Of a stretch of 15,238 bases of DNA, positions 7,248-14,267 are shown piece by piece (position 1 is the first letter of the stretch; each line of letters opens with the position of its first letter). Both the position numbers and the translations under genes were made by a program. This DNA is from Candidatus Melainabacteria bacterium (lineage in GTDB: Bacteria; Cyanobacteriota; Vampirovibrionia; 2-02-FULL-35-15). The notes beneath the pieces are model-generated. The model saw only the letters and a list, made by a program, of their open reading frames with translations, did no database searches and was not told where the DNA came from. The stretch covers positions 1-15,238 of the forward strand of contig JAHFBD010000025.1 in assembly GCA_023250175.1 (NCBI GenBank), written 5' to 3'.

Positions 7248-9935
7248 ATGAACACTAATCAAAAAGTTTATTTATTTTCAGAAGCATTTACAATGTTTGC
7301 TGGTAATGATCTTTTAATGCGTGAGTATCTAGGTGGTAAAGGTACTGGTCTAGTACAGATGGTAAATGCTGGTTTAAATGTTCCTCCTGGATTAACTATC
7401 ACAACTAAAGTCTGTACAGAATATGAAAGCAATAAAAACAAACTTCCACCTGGACTACTTGAGGAAATCTTTAACAAACTATTTGTAATTGAAAAAGGGC
7501 TTGGTAAAAAGCTTGGTGATAAAACAAATCCACTATTAGTGTCAGTTCGTTCTGGAGCAAAATTCTCAATGCCAGGCATGATGGATACCGTTTTAAATCT
7601 AGGATTAAATGATGAAACTATTGCAGGACTTTCTAAAGCTACATCAAATGAACGCTTTACTCTTGATAGTTACAGAAGATTTATTCAAATGTTTGGGAAT
7701 GTAGTATTGGAAATTTCAAAGGAAAATTTCGAAAAGATACTAGATAACTTTAAAGAGAAAGTAAAAGCTAAATCCGATGCTGACTTAGATATAAATACTT
7801 TAAAAGATATAATCACTGAGTTTAAAGTTCTGGTACAAGAAAAAACAAAAAACGAATTTCCAACTGATGTAAAAAAACAGTTAGAGCTTGCTATTGAAGC
7901 AGTATTTAAATCATGGAATAATCCACGAGCTAAGTACTATAGAAAAATAAATAAAATACCCGATAACATTGGAACCGCTGTAAATATTCAAGCTATGGTC
8001 TTTGGAAATATGGGAAATGATTCAGGAACTGGTGTAGCCTTTACAAGAAATCCATCTACTGGAGAAAATGAATTGTTTGGCGAGTACTTGCTTAATGCAC
8101 AAGGAGAAGATGTAGTAAGTGGTGTAAGAACTCCGAATAAAATTACAAAACTAAAAGAGGACTTACCAAATGCTTATAAGCAATTAGCCGAATGTATAAA
8201 TAAACTGGAATCTTATTATAAAGATACTCAGGATATTGAGTTTACTGTTGAAAAAGGAAGATTATGGCTATTACAAACCCGCTCTGCTAAAAGAACCTCG
8301 CAAGCTGCAATAAAAATTGCAGTTGATCTTGCAGAGTCAAAATTAATTACAAAAGAAGAAGCAATTACAAGAGTTGATCCAGTAACATTAAATCAATTCC
8401 TACTTAAAAGCTTTAATCCCATTGCAAAAGAAAGGGCACAAAGAGAAGGAAAGTTATTAGCTATTGGGTTAAATGCATCTCCCGGAGCAGCTAGTGGAAA
8501 AATAGTATTTGACCCTGATGAGTCTGAAAAACTATGCAGTACTGGCGAAAAAGTAATTTTAGTAAGGGTAGAGACATGTCCTGATGATATTCATGGAATG
8601 GTTCCAGCACAAGGAGTTTTAACAAGCAGGGGAGGAATGACAAGCCATGCGGCTGTAGTAGCACGTGGAATGGGTAAACCTTGTATAGCAGGTTGTGAAA
8701 CACTGAAAATTGATTTGGAAAAAGAAACAGTTTCCACAAACGGACACATTTTAAAAAAGGGAGATTTAATTTCAATTGATGGTTCAACAGGTCAAGTATT
8801 TATGGGAAGCATTGAAGCTCAAGAACCAAAAATGACCAGAGAGTTGAAAATACTACTAGACTGGGCAGACACTATACGAAAGCTTGATGTAAGAGCTAAT
8901 GCAGACACACCAAATGATGCAAAAACGGCTTTGGAATTTGGGGCATGTGGAATTGGGCTTTGTAGAACTGAGCATATGTTTATGCAACAAGAGCGTCTGC
9001 CATGGATACAAAAAATGATAATGTCTAACACTACATCTGAACGAGAAGAAACGTTGAAACATCTTTTACCATTTCAAAAACAGGATTTTAAAGATATTTT
9101 TACAATAATGCAGGATAAGCCAGTAACCATAAGGCTTTTAGATCCGCCTTTACATGAATTCTTACCAAAGCTGGATGAAATGGTTGCTATTGTCAGCGAT
9201 TTAAAATGCAAGAAAAAGGATTCATCTAAAGAAGAGTCTGTTTTAACTAAAGTCAGGCAATTGCATGAAGTAAACCCCATGATGGGATTACGTGGATGTA
9301 GACTGGGAATTTCTTACCCAGAAATAAATAAAATGCAGGTACAAGCTATATTTGAAGCTGCTTGTGAATTAAAAAAAGAAAATGTAAATGTTCTTATTGA
9401 AATAATGATTCCATTAATTGTAGAAGCTAAAGAACTTAAAACCGTCAAAGAACAATTAGAAAGCACTGCTAAGAATACAATGCAAAAATATGGTGAACAG
9501 GTTAATTACAAATTTGGAACAATGATAGAGGTTCCACGCGCTGCATTAACTGCATATGAGATAGCAGAACATGCAGAGTTTTTTAGTTTTGGTACAAATG
9601 ATTTAACCCAAATGACATTTGCATTTAGCCGTGATGATGCTGAAGGCGGGTTTTTACTTAAATATCTTCAAGATAAAATTTTAAATGATAATCCATTTGA
9701 GATATTAGATGAAACTGGTGTTGGCAGACTTATGAAATTAGCTGTTGAAGATGGGCGAAGACAAAGAAAAGATCTGAAAATTGGTATTTGTGGAGAGCAT
9801 GGGGGGGAACCACGATCAATATCATTTGCAAACAGTCTTGGACTTAATTATATTAGTTGTTCTCCTTACAGGATCCCAATAGCACGTTTAGCAGCAGCAC
9901 AAGCCTGCTTAAAAACACAAGAAAGAGACAAATAA
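7248..9935 (+). CDS. ppdK: Pyruvate, phosphate dikinase
   Basis: PPDK reversibly converts pyruvate, ATP and phosphate to PEP, AMP and pyrophosphate, linking glycolysis and gluconeogenesis. The 895 residues span the whole family. The N-terminal ATP-grasp part has LGGKGTGL, SVRSGAKFSMPGMMDTVLNL and GTGVAFTRNPSTGENE. The swivelling phosphohistidine domain has RGGMTSHAAVVARGMGKPC with Thr465 (regulatory site), Ser466 and His467 (phosphocarrier). The C-terminal PEP/pyruvate TIM barrel has GIGLCRTEHMF, the FSFGTNDLTQMTF block and CGEHGGEP with Cys848. All key residues are present, so the enzyme should be active. There is no clear Shine-Dalgarno before the ATG. The stop abuts the stop of the convergent HAD gene. 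The regulator gene is nearby at 6003-6809. Confidence 0.97.
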   Translation: MNTNQKVYLFSEAFTMFAGNDLLMREYLGGKGTGLVQMVNAGLNVPPGLTITTKVCTEYESNKNKLPPGLLEEIFNKLFVIEKGLGKKLGDKTNPLLVSVRSGAKFSMPGMMDTVLNLGLNDETIAGLSKATSNERFTLDSYRRFIQMFGNVVLEISKENFEKILDNFKEKVKAKSDADLDINTLKDIITEFKVLVQEKTKNEFPTDVKKQLELAIEAVFKSWNNPRAKYYRKINKIPDNIGTAVNIQAMVFGNMGNDSGTGVAFTRNPSTGENELFGEYLLNAQGEDVVSGVRTPNKITKLKEDLPNAYKQLAECINKLESYYKDTQDIEFTVEKGRLWLLQTRSAKRTSQAAIKIAVDLAESKLITKEEAITRVDPVTLNQFLLKSFNPIAKERAQREGKLLAIGLNASPGAASGKIVFDPDESEKLCSTGEKVILVRVETCPDDIHGMVPAQGVLTSRGGMTSHAAVVARGMGKPCIAGCETLKIDLEKETVSTNGHILKKGDLISIDGSTGQVFMGSIEAQEPKMTRELKILLDWADTIRKLDVRANADTPNDAKTALEFGACGIGLCRTEHMFMQQERLPWIQKMIMSNTTSEREETLKHLLPFQKQDFKDIFTIMQDKPVTIRLLDPPLHEFLPKLDEMVAIVSDLKCKKKDSSKEESVLTKVRQLHEVNPMMGLRGCRLGISYPEINKMQVQAIFEAACELKKENVNVLIEIMIPLIVEAKELKTVKEQLESTAKNTMQKYGEQVNYKFGTMIEVPRAALTAYEIAEHAEFFSFGTNDLTQMTFAFSRDDAEGGFLLKYLQDKILNDNPFEILDETGVGRLMKLAVEDGRRQRKDLKIGICGEHGGEPRSISFANSLGLNYISCSPYRIPIARLAAAQACLKTQERDK

Positions 9936-10619
9936 TCAGCTCCGCACTGTAGAAGCAAAGTTTATAAGCTCTGTTAAACTATGAACTAAAGAATCCGGTC
10001 TTAAAATTTCCAACTGCAATTGACTTCTTATACCACGTGTAATGGCAATAACTCCTTTATATCTTGCTAATCGACCCGCAAGAATGTCTGTCTCTGAATC
10101 ACCTATAATCCATGTTTCAGCAGGGTTTAAGCTTAATTTATTTATTGCATTTGCAAATAAAATATGTTTTTCATAAACATCACCTTGGCTTTTTTGGTCT
10201 TCAACTCGGCAGAAAAGTCTTTCATTTCCTAAATACTTATTTAGCTTAAATTGTTTTACAGCATACATTAACTGGCTTTGTCTTCGTAAGGTAACTATAA
10301 AAAAGGAGATCTTTTGTGATTTTAAATAATCAAATGTTTTATATACATCATCAAACAATTTATCTAATGTTAAATATTCCTCTTTGAATGATAGTCCTTT
10401 TCTTAATTCTGCCGAATTTCGTGCATCTCTGACAGATAACCCGCTAAGAAGACCAATCTCAGTATCTGAAATTCTGTTTTGTTTTAACTTCCAAAAAACT
10501 TCCTTACTTAATACTTGTCCATCACTTTCATCAGTACCTGTTAAACTTTCAAGATAAGCACGATAATATCTATCACATACATCAATGAGTGGACCATCAA
10601 GATCAAAACAAAAATTCAT
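9936..10619 (-). CDS. HAD-superfamily hydrolase (putative phosphatase)
   Basis: This is a 227-residue haloacid-dehalogenase-type hydrolase with motif I FDLDGPLID (Asp6, Asp8), a helical cap at about residues 14-95, motif II VTLRRQ (Thr110) and motif IV IIGDSETDILAG (Asp174, Asp178). These are the usual residues of Mg-dependent phosphatases. Motif I begins five residues after the initiator Met, so the ATG at 10617-10619 must be the start. It therefore overlaps the divergent gene starting at 10585 by 35 bp. Its stop touches that of ppdK. The substrate is unknown. The layout resembles the phosphoglycolate phosphatase / pyrophosphatase PpaX group of small HAD enzymes, but nothing decides this. 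Confidence 0.88.
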   Translation of the reverse strand: MNFCFDLDGPLIDVCDRYYRAYLESLTGTDESDGQVLSKEVFWKLKQNRISDTEIGLLSGLSVRDARNSAELRKGLSFKEEYLTLDKLFDDVYKTFDYLKSQKISFFIVTLRRQSQLMYAVKQFKLNKYLGNERLFCRVEDQKSQGDVYEKHILFANAINKLSLNPAETWIIGDSETDILAGRLARYKGVIAITRGIRSQLQLEILRPDSLVHSLTELINFASTVRS

Positions 10620-11481
10620 AATTTATATCTTACCCATTATTTTATTGTTTGTATTCAATGATGTACTGGCTGTTACTAATACAACTAGCGTAATAAATTC
10701 ATTAACAAATAAGATACGAACAACTATAAAAAAATATCCTGGGCTTTTATGTGGAATATATATAAAGTCATATAGCAAAACAAAAAACTCTTTATCACAA
10801 GAAATAATTAATATAAATGGAGATAGTCAATTTGCAGCAGCTAGTCTAATAAAAATACCAATAGCCATTGTACTCCTTAAAAAAATTGATAGTGGTGAAA
10901 TCTCTTGGAATGAAACTTTGATTCTTAAGAAACATCACTATGCTCAGGGAGCAGGTTTTATAAGAACAAGAAAAGCAGGCACAAAAATAAAACTTAGAGA
11001 AGTTTTTAAGTTAATGCTAACGATAAGTGATAACACTGGCACAAATATGGTTATTGATAGATTAGGAGGAGTAAACAAAACACATTCTCACATTGTAAAC
11101 CTTGGATTGAAAAATACAAAGTTGGTAAATTGGCTTGGGGATTTTAAAGGTACAAATAAAACCTCTCCACATGATCTTATCGATATATTAGACAGAGCTT
11201 TAGAAAGTAATTTTTTAAGTAATGATTCAAGGCAAATTTTAAAAAATACACTGCTGAATGTAAAAAATAAATCCCTAATTAATAAAGGTCTTGGTAAATA
11301 TACAAAATTTCCACATAAAACCGGAACAATAGGTATTTGCATAGGAGATGCAGGAATTGTTTATCTTCCCTGGAATAAAAAATTTGGGATTTCAATTATA
11401 GTAAAGCGTCCATTTAATAGCCTTCAAGGACAAAGGATTATAAGAGAAATTAGCTCTTTAGTTTATAGCTCCTTGAAGTAA
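10585..11481 (+). CDS. Secreted class-A beta-lactamase-like serine hydrolase
   Basis: The 298-residue protein belongs to the penicillin-recognising serine hydrolases. A signal peptide occupies residues 1-29 (basic RSKQK, hydrophobic 11-24, NDVLA before the cut). The three family motifs are in order and spacing: SLIK (Ser87, Lys90), SDN (148-150) and KTG (245-247). I find no ExxLN omega-loop motif between SDN and KTG: the region after GLKNTKL reads VNWLGDFKGTNKTSP, with no glutamate. The deacylating Glu166 of true class A beta-lactamases therefore seems absent. It may be a peptidoglycan-acting transpeptidase or carboxypeptidase-like protein, or a beta-lactam-binding relative, rather than a resistance enzyme. 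The signal peptide needs the start at 10585, within the 5' end of the HAD gene. Confidence 0.85.
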   Translation: MSGPSRSKQKFIIYILPIILLFVFNDVLAVTNTTSVINSLTNKIRTTIKKYPGLLCGIYIKSYSKTKNSLSQEIININGDSQFAAASLIKIPIAIVLLKKIDSGEISWNETLILKKHHYAQGAGFIRTRKAGTKIKLREVFKLMLTISDNTGTNMVIDRLGGVNKTHSHIVNLGLKNTKLVNWLGDFKGTNKTSPHDLIDILDRALESNFLSNDSRQILKNTLLNVKNKSLINKGLGKYTKFPHKTGTIGICIGDAGIVYLPWNKKFGISIIVKRPFNSLQGQRIIREISSLVYSSLK

Positions 11482-11486
11482 AGTAT

Positions 11487-11599
11487 GGTGTGAAAACTTT
11501 TTGAGGATGTCATTCCCAGGGAATCCAGACATGAAAGCTGCCTTTACTAGATTCCCGCTTCCGAAGGAATGACATTTATCTTTGATTTATTATCACACC
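11487..11599. repeat. Nested inverted repeats (MITE-like or palindromic element)
   Basis: The 154-bp gap between the serine hydrolase and mtnA holds three nested inverted repeats. The outer pair is GGTGTGA (11487-11493) with TCACACC (11593-11599). The middle pair is ATGTCATTCC (11507-11516) with GGAATGACAT (11566-11575), 10 bp perfect. The inner pair is GGGAATC (11519-11525) with GATTCCC (11550-11556). The GTCATTCC/GGAATGAC ends resemble dispersed palindromic repeats found in many Gram-negative genomes. The region is locally richer in G+C than its surroundings. It holds no gene and may also act as a transcription terminator. Confidence 0.75.
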
Positions 11600-11635
11600 C
11601 GCTAAATAATAATAACTTGATATCATATTAACATT

Positions 11636-12709
11636 ATGAATATTACCTCAAAAGTAAAGCCCCTCCTATGGAAAGAAAACCAGCTGCTAGTATTGGATCA
11701 AAGGCTTTTACCATATGAAAAGAAATACTTAGAATTAGTTTCATATAAACAAGTTATTAATGCTATTAAAGAAATGGTTGTTCGTGGTGCACCACTAATT
11801 GGAATTACTGCAGCATATGGAATGGCATTAGCCGGATTAGAGTTTGTGAAATCGTACACTAATACAGTACAACTAATAAACAAGTTAAAATTAGTTGCAG
11901 AAGAAATTAAACAATCCAGACCTACTGCAATTAACTTAAAGTGGGCTATCGATTTAGTAATAAGTGATCTAAAGACTCAAACATCAACTATCACACCTCA
12001 AGTCTTAATTGACACTATCATTAAACGTGCTACCTGGATACATGAAGATGATGCTATTCGATGCCAAAAAATGGGTGAGCATGGAGCTACAATCATTAAT
12101 TCTCACTCATCAGTCCTCACCATATGTAATACTGGTGCTCTTGCTACAGGTGGCATTGGAACTGCCTTTGGTGTAATCTTAACTGCATATAAAAAAAATC
12201 CGACTATAAAAATATTTGCTAGTGAAACACGCCCACGGCAACAAGGTGCCAGACTAACTACATTTGAGTTTATTGAAAATGGTATTGAATGTACACTTAT
12301 TTCAGATACGGCTTGCGGCTATTTAATGCAAAGAAATGAAGTGGGTTGTGTTATTGCTGGAGCAGATAGGATAGCAGCAAATGGCGATACTGCAAATAAA
12401 ATAGGTACATATCAACTTGCAGTATTAGCCAAAGAAAATAATATTCCATTTTATATAGCAGCACCCCTTTCTACTTTTGACCTTTCAATTAAAAACGGTG
12501 TAGAGATTCCTATTGAAGAAAGAAATGAAGATGAAGTAACCCACATAAATGGAAAGTTAATTTGTGCAAATGGGGTGACTGTAAGAAACCCAGCGTTTGA
12601 TGTAACACCAAACAAATACATAACCGGAATTATTACTGAAGCTGGAGTTTTAAGTGGCAATTATATAGATGTTATAAAAAATACTTTTAACCAAGTAGCT
12701 TTTGTATAG
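11636..12709 (+). CDS. mtnA: S-methyl-5-thioribose-1-phosphate isomerase
   Basis: MtnA converts methylthioribose-1-phosphate to methylthioribulose-1-phosphate in the methionine salvage pathway. The 357 residues match the family. Conserved blocks are MVVRGAPLIGITAAYGMALA, TICNTGALATGGIGTAFGVI with the catalytic Cys164, ETRPRQQGARLTTFE, and VIAGADRIAANGDTANKIGT with the catalytic Asp244. These are followed by VEIPIEERNEDEV and NPAFDVTPNKYITGIITE. The resemblance to eIF2B-like proteins is general, but the Cys and Asp and the RPRQQG block point to MtnA. No other methionine-salvage gene is in the window. No strong Shine-Dalgarno is seen. The next gene follows after 15 bases and is probably co-transcribed. 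Confidence 0.95.
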   Translation: MNITSKVKPLLWKENQLLVLDQRLLPYEKKYLELVSYKQVINAIKEMVVRGAPLIGITAAYGMALAGLEFVKSYTNTVQLINKLKLVAEEIKQSRPTAINLKWAIDLVISDLKTQTSTITPQVLIDTIIKRATWIHEDDAIRCQKMGEHGATIINSHSSVLTICNTGALATGGIGTAFGVILTAYKKNPTIKIFASETRPRQQGARLTTFEFIENGIECTLISDTACGYLMQRNEVGCVIAGADRIAANGDTANKIGTYQLAVLAKENNIPFYIAAPLSTFDLSIKNGVEIPIEERNEDEVTHINGKLICANGVTVRNPAFDVTPNKYITGIITEAGVLSGNYIDVIKNTFNQVAFV

Positions 12710-12724
12710 GAATAAGGAGCGTAG

Positions 12725-13327
12725 ATGACAAAAGAAATTAAGCCAATAGGGACATCAAGTATGCAAGGACCCGCAAAGTCATCTATTGCAAATAAAGATA
12801 TTAAAGATTTATTTAAATCATTATCTGAAAATAGGGCTGAGATTAGAAATAGATTATATGGCTTTTTAGAAAAAAATAATCCTGATGAAAAAGAAGAAGA
12901 GATAATTAGAGTTAAAAATGGGAAGTATATCTTAACTGTAAGTGCTCGTTCATTTGCTGTCGGTAGTAAGCTTCCCAAGGAAGAGCGTATAGGTTTTGAC
13001 GATATCAATCTGGATATTAGTGTTTCTATCCAAAAAGCCAACCAAAAAGCAATTTCTAAAAAAGAAGAAGAGTTCTTAAATAGTTACAAACCAAGGCTGG
13101 TTTTGTTCAATCATGAAACCCAGCTTATGAGCCGTGCAGCTATATCTAAGCCATCAAAAGATAGAATTGACTTTACGCTTAAATCTTTTTTTTGTAAATT
13201 AGTTGCTCCAAAAGACTTAGCCAACTCGCTTGAAAAAGTCGTTCCTTGTAAGTGGTTTGAGGATATTTTAGCTGAACGAGGTGCACATAGAACGCCTACT
13301 TATCATTCAATAATTGTTACTGCCTAG
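12725..13327 (+). CDS. Protein of unknown function downstream of mtnA
   Basis: The 200-residue protein is not recognised. AAGGAG five bases before the ATG makes the start secure, and it sits 15 bases after mtnA. It lacks a signal peptide or membrane helix. Residues 20-62 are strongly charged and probably helical (KDIKDLFKSLSENRAEIRNR), followed by a strand-rich part (GKYILTVSARSFAVG) and a C-terminal part ending in HSIIVTA. The final codons (from the last bases of the Ile codon through Val-Thr-Ala-stop) lie in copy B of the 57-nt repeat. The 3' end may therefore have been replaced or created by the repeat. No function can be assigned. Confidence 0.8.
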   Translation: MTKEIKPIGTSSMQGPAKSSIANKDIKDLFKSLSENRAEIRNRLYGFLEKNNPDEKEEEIIRVKNGKYILTVSARSFAVGSKLPKEERIGFDDINLDISVSIQKANQKAISKKEEEFLNSYKPRLVLFNHETQLMSRAAISKPSKDRIDFTLKSFFCKLVAPKDLANSLEKVVPCKWFEDILAERGAHRTPTYHSIIVTA

Positions 13328-13371
13328 CTATAATGTATAAGACCATAAATAAGCTTTTTGTGTGATTTATT
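13315..13371 (+). repeat. 57-nt dispersed repeat, copy B
   Basis: This segment matches copy A (1885-1941, opposite strand) at 53 of 57 positions with no gaps and only transitions. It starts inside the final codons of the preceding gene, contains that gene's stop codon, a TATAAT box and the run AAGCTTTTT, and ends in GTGTGATTTATT. Downstream similarity to copy A is patchy: both have an A-run, then GCCAnG, then AAGGAA. This hints at a longer, diverged common element. Confidence 0.85.
13329..13334 (+). promoter_or_regulatory. Putative -10 box within repeat copy B
   Basis: TATAAT lies in the block that is identical in both repeat copies and would start an RNA near 13341 running through the structured 13360-13720 stretch. 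No strong -35 is visible (TTCAAT at 17 bases is weak). Confidence 0.35.
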
Positions 13372-13624
13372 CGGTAAAATCGAGCCAGTGAAAGGAATTG
13401 ACCGATAGAAGCTCCAGCTTGTCTGGAGCTATATAAAGAAACACCCCTGGTCTTCTGAAGAATTGTTTGCCCGGAAAAATCCAGGTGGGTGCTCTCGTAT
13501 AATAGCATCCGTTTTCGATTGCCCTATGGCACACCGATATACTTAGCTACTAAAAATGCTGAGCTCCCATAACTTTTTGCTTGTAGGACAAAAAATTGAA
13601 TCAGAAAACCAAGGGCACTTCAAT
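13360..13624 (+). ncRNA. Structured gene-free stretch; possible 5' domain of a group II intron-like RNA
   Basis: This is the most structured part of the 526-bp gap between 13328 and 13853. It opens with GTGTG, the group II intron 5' consensus form. Helices visible by eye are GATTT/AAATC (13364-13368 with 13377-13381), CGGT/ACCG (13372-13375 with 13401-13404) and a perfect 8-bp hairpin AGCTCCAG/CTGGAGCT with a 5-base loop (13410-13430). Two longer pairings follow: CACCC-CTGG (13442-13450) with CCAG-GT-GGGTG (13481-13491), and ATTG-CCCT (13518-13525) with AGGG and CAAT (13612-13615 and 13621-13624). An A-run at 13590-13595 could pair with the T-run just before GTGTG, as an EBS1-IBS1 contact would. 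I see no reverse transcriptase and no domain V, so if this is an intron it is a fragment. An unrelated structured RNA is equally possible. Confidence 0.35.
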
Positions 13625-13699
13625 AGTAGCGTAATCAAACTATTAAAAACAACTATTATAAACAGCTTGTAACCCTGCTCAGATAAGAGGTTCAAGTTA

Positions 13700-13729
13700 T
13701 TGTTTAGTTAAACCCATCCTTCTTATAAT
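13700..13729 (+). promoter_or_regulatory. Putative promoter of the small cysteine-rich protein gene
   Basis: TTGTTT (13700-13705) and a perfect TATAAT (13724-13729) are separated by 18 bases. The start would be near 13736, leaving a leader of about 118 bases before the ATG at 13854. The leader 13737-13853 has small inverted segments such as AACCT/AGGTT near 13827-13846 but no riboswitch that I recognise. Confidence 0.45.
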
Positions 13730-13853
13730 CTAGATAAAACAGTTGATTTGTTTAGGTTTTAAGAAAGTGTGATGATAGCCACATGTAATTCTTACAAATA
13801 GAGGGTATAAGGCCACTGTAGTTAAAAACCTATATGTAGAAAGGTTCTATAAA

Positions 13854-14090
13854 ATGCACAATTTTGTAAGCAAGTTTTTAATCCCATTTACACTAGTCTC
13901 TGTTATAGGAATATTCCCACTAGCTGGTTTTTGCCAGGCCTGTTCAAACGAAGGTGAACCTTGTGGTGACGGTTTTGGAAATCCCTGTTGTCCATCATGG
14001 AATGATGCAAACGGTGAATGCAAAAAGCTAAAATGCTCAACTGATCCTGGTAGTGAAAATACCTGTGTCGATGATGGAGCTTGCGAATAG
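13854..14090 (+). CDS. Small secreted cysteine-rich protein, knottin-like cysteine pattern
   Basis: The 78-residue precursor has a signal peptide: N-terminal Lys7, hydrophobic residues 8-26 and Cys-Gln-Ala before a likely signal-peptidase I cut at 29/30. No proper lipobox is seen. The mature part, about 49 residues, has eight cysteines at 30, 37, 45, 46, 56, 61, 71 and 77, spaced C-x6-C-x7-CC-x9-C-x4-C-x9-C-x5-C. The first six follow the C-C-CC-C-C order of inhibitor cystine knot peptides, with an extra pair at the end. The mature part is acidic and rich in Gly, Asp, Asn and Pro. An AAAGG motif nine bases ahead of the ATG supports the start. It is alone on its strand, with its own likely promoter. 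It could be a toxin, bacteriocin-like peptide, adhesin or protease inhibitor; none can be chosen. Confidence 0.75.
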   Translation: MHNFVSKFLIPFTLVSVIGIFPLAGFCQACSNEGEPCGDGFGNPCCPSWNDANGECKKLKCSTDPGSENTCVDDGACE

Positions 14091-14267
14091 ATTATTCAGT
14101 TTCTATCGCCATTTTTTCACTGTGCTCCCAAAAACAGCTTTCAATAGTGCTTCCAATCTACTATTTATAATACTGTAGTTTTCTGGACAAATAAGAGAAG
14201 CCTTACCTTTATTAAACAGCATAGATTTTTAACAAATTCTAAATCTGGCGAGAGTCTCTCTTCTTAA
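14091..14267. other. Convergent spacer without a gene
   Basis: This 177-bp gap separates the stop of the cysteine-rich protein gene from the stop of the minus-strand winged-helix gene. The only structure seen is GAGAGTCTCTC at 14250-14260, followed by TTCTT. It is a short symmetrical element too small to call a terminator with confidence. Confidence 0.5.

Noticed and set aside
7268..7579. Minus-strand frames inside ppdK (also 8491-8787, 8819-9062, 9074-9280)
   Set aside because: All lie antisense to well-conserved PPDK segments and show none of their own motifs.
13317..13508. Minus-strand 63-codon reading frame across the repeat and structured stretch
   Set aside because: It lies antisense to the hairpin-rich region, has no ribosome site, and no recognisable protein features; its openness is explained by the overlapping RNA-like structure.
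13340..13520. 6S RNA, RNase P RNA, SRP RNA or tmRNA in the long gap
   Set aside because: None of the core motifs of RNase P, SRP RNA or tmRNA that I know is present; 6S RNA cannot be excluded by eye but no typical closing stem and central bubble was found.
13681..13720. T-arm-like GGTTCAAGT suggesting a tRNA or tmRNA end
   Set aside because: Flanking bases cannot form a 5-bp T stem, and no acceptor stem, anticodon arm or CCA end fits.
13750..13853. GCCACTGTAG resembling part of a cobalamin riboswitch
   Set aside because: The B12-box consensus and the surrounding conserved helices are missing, and the downstream gene is not cobalamin-related.
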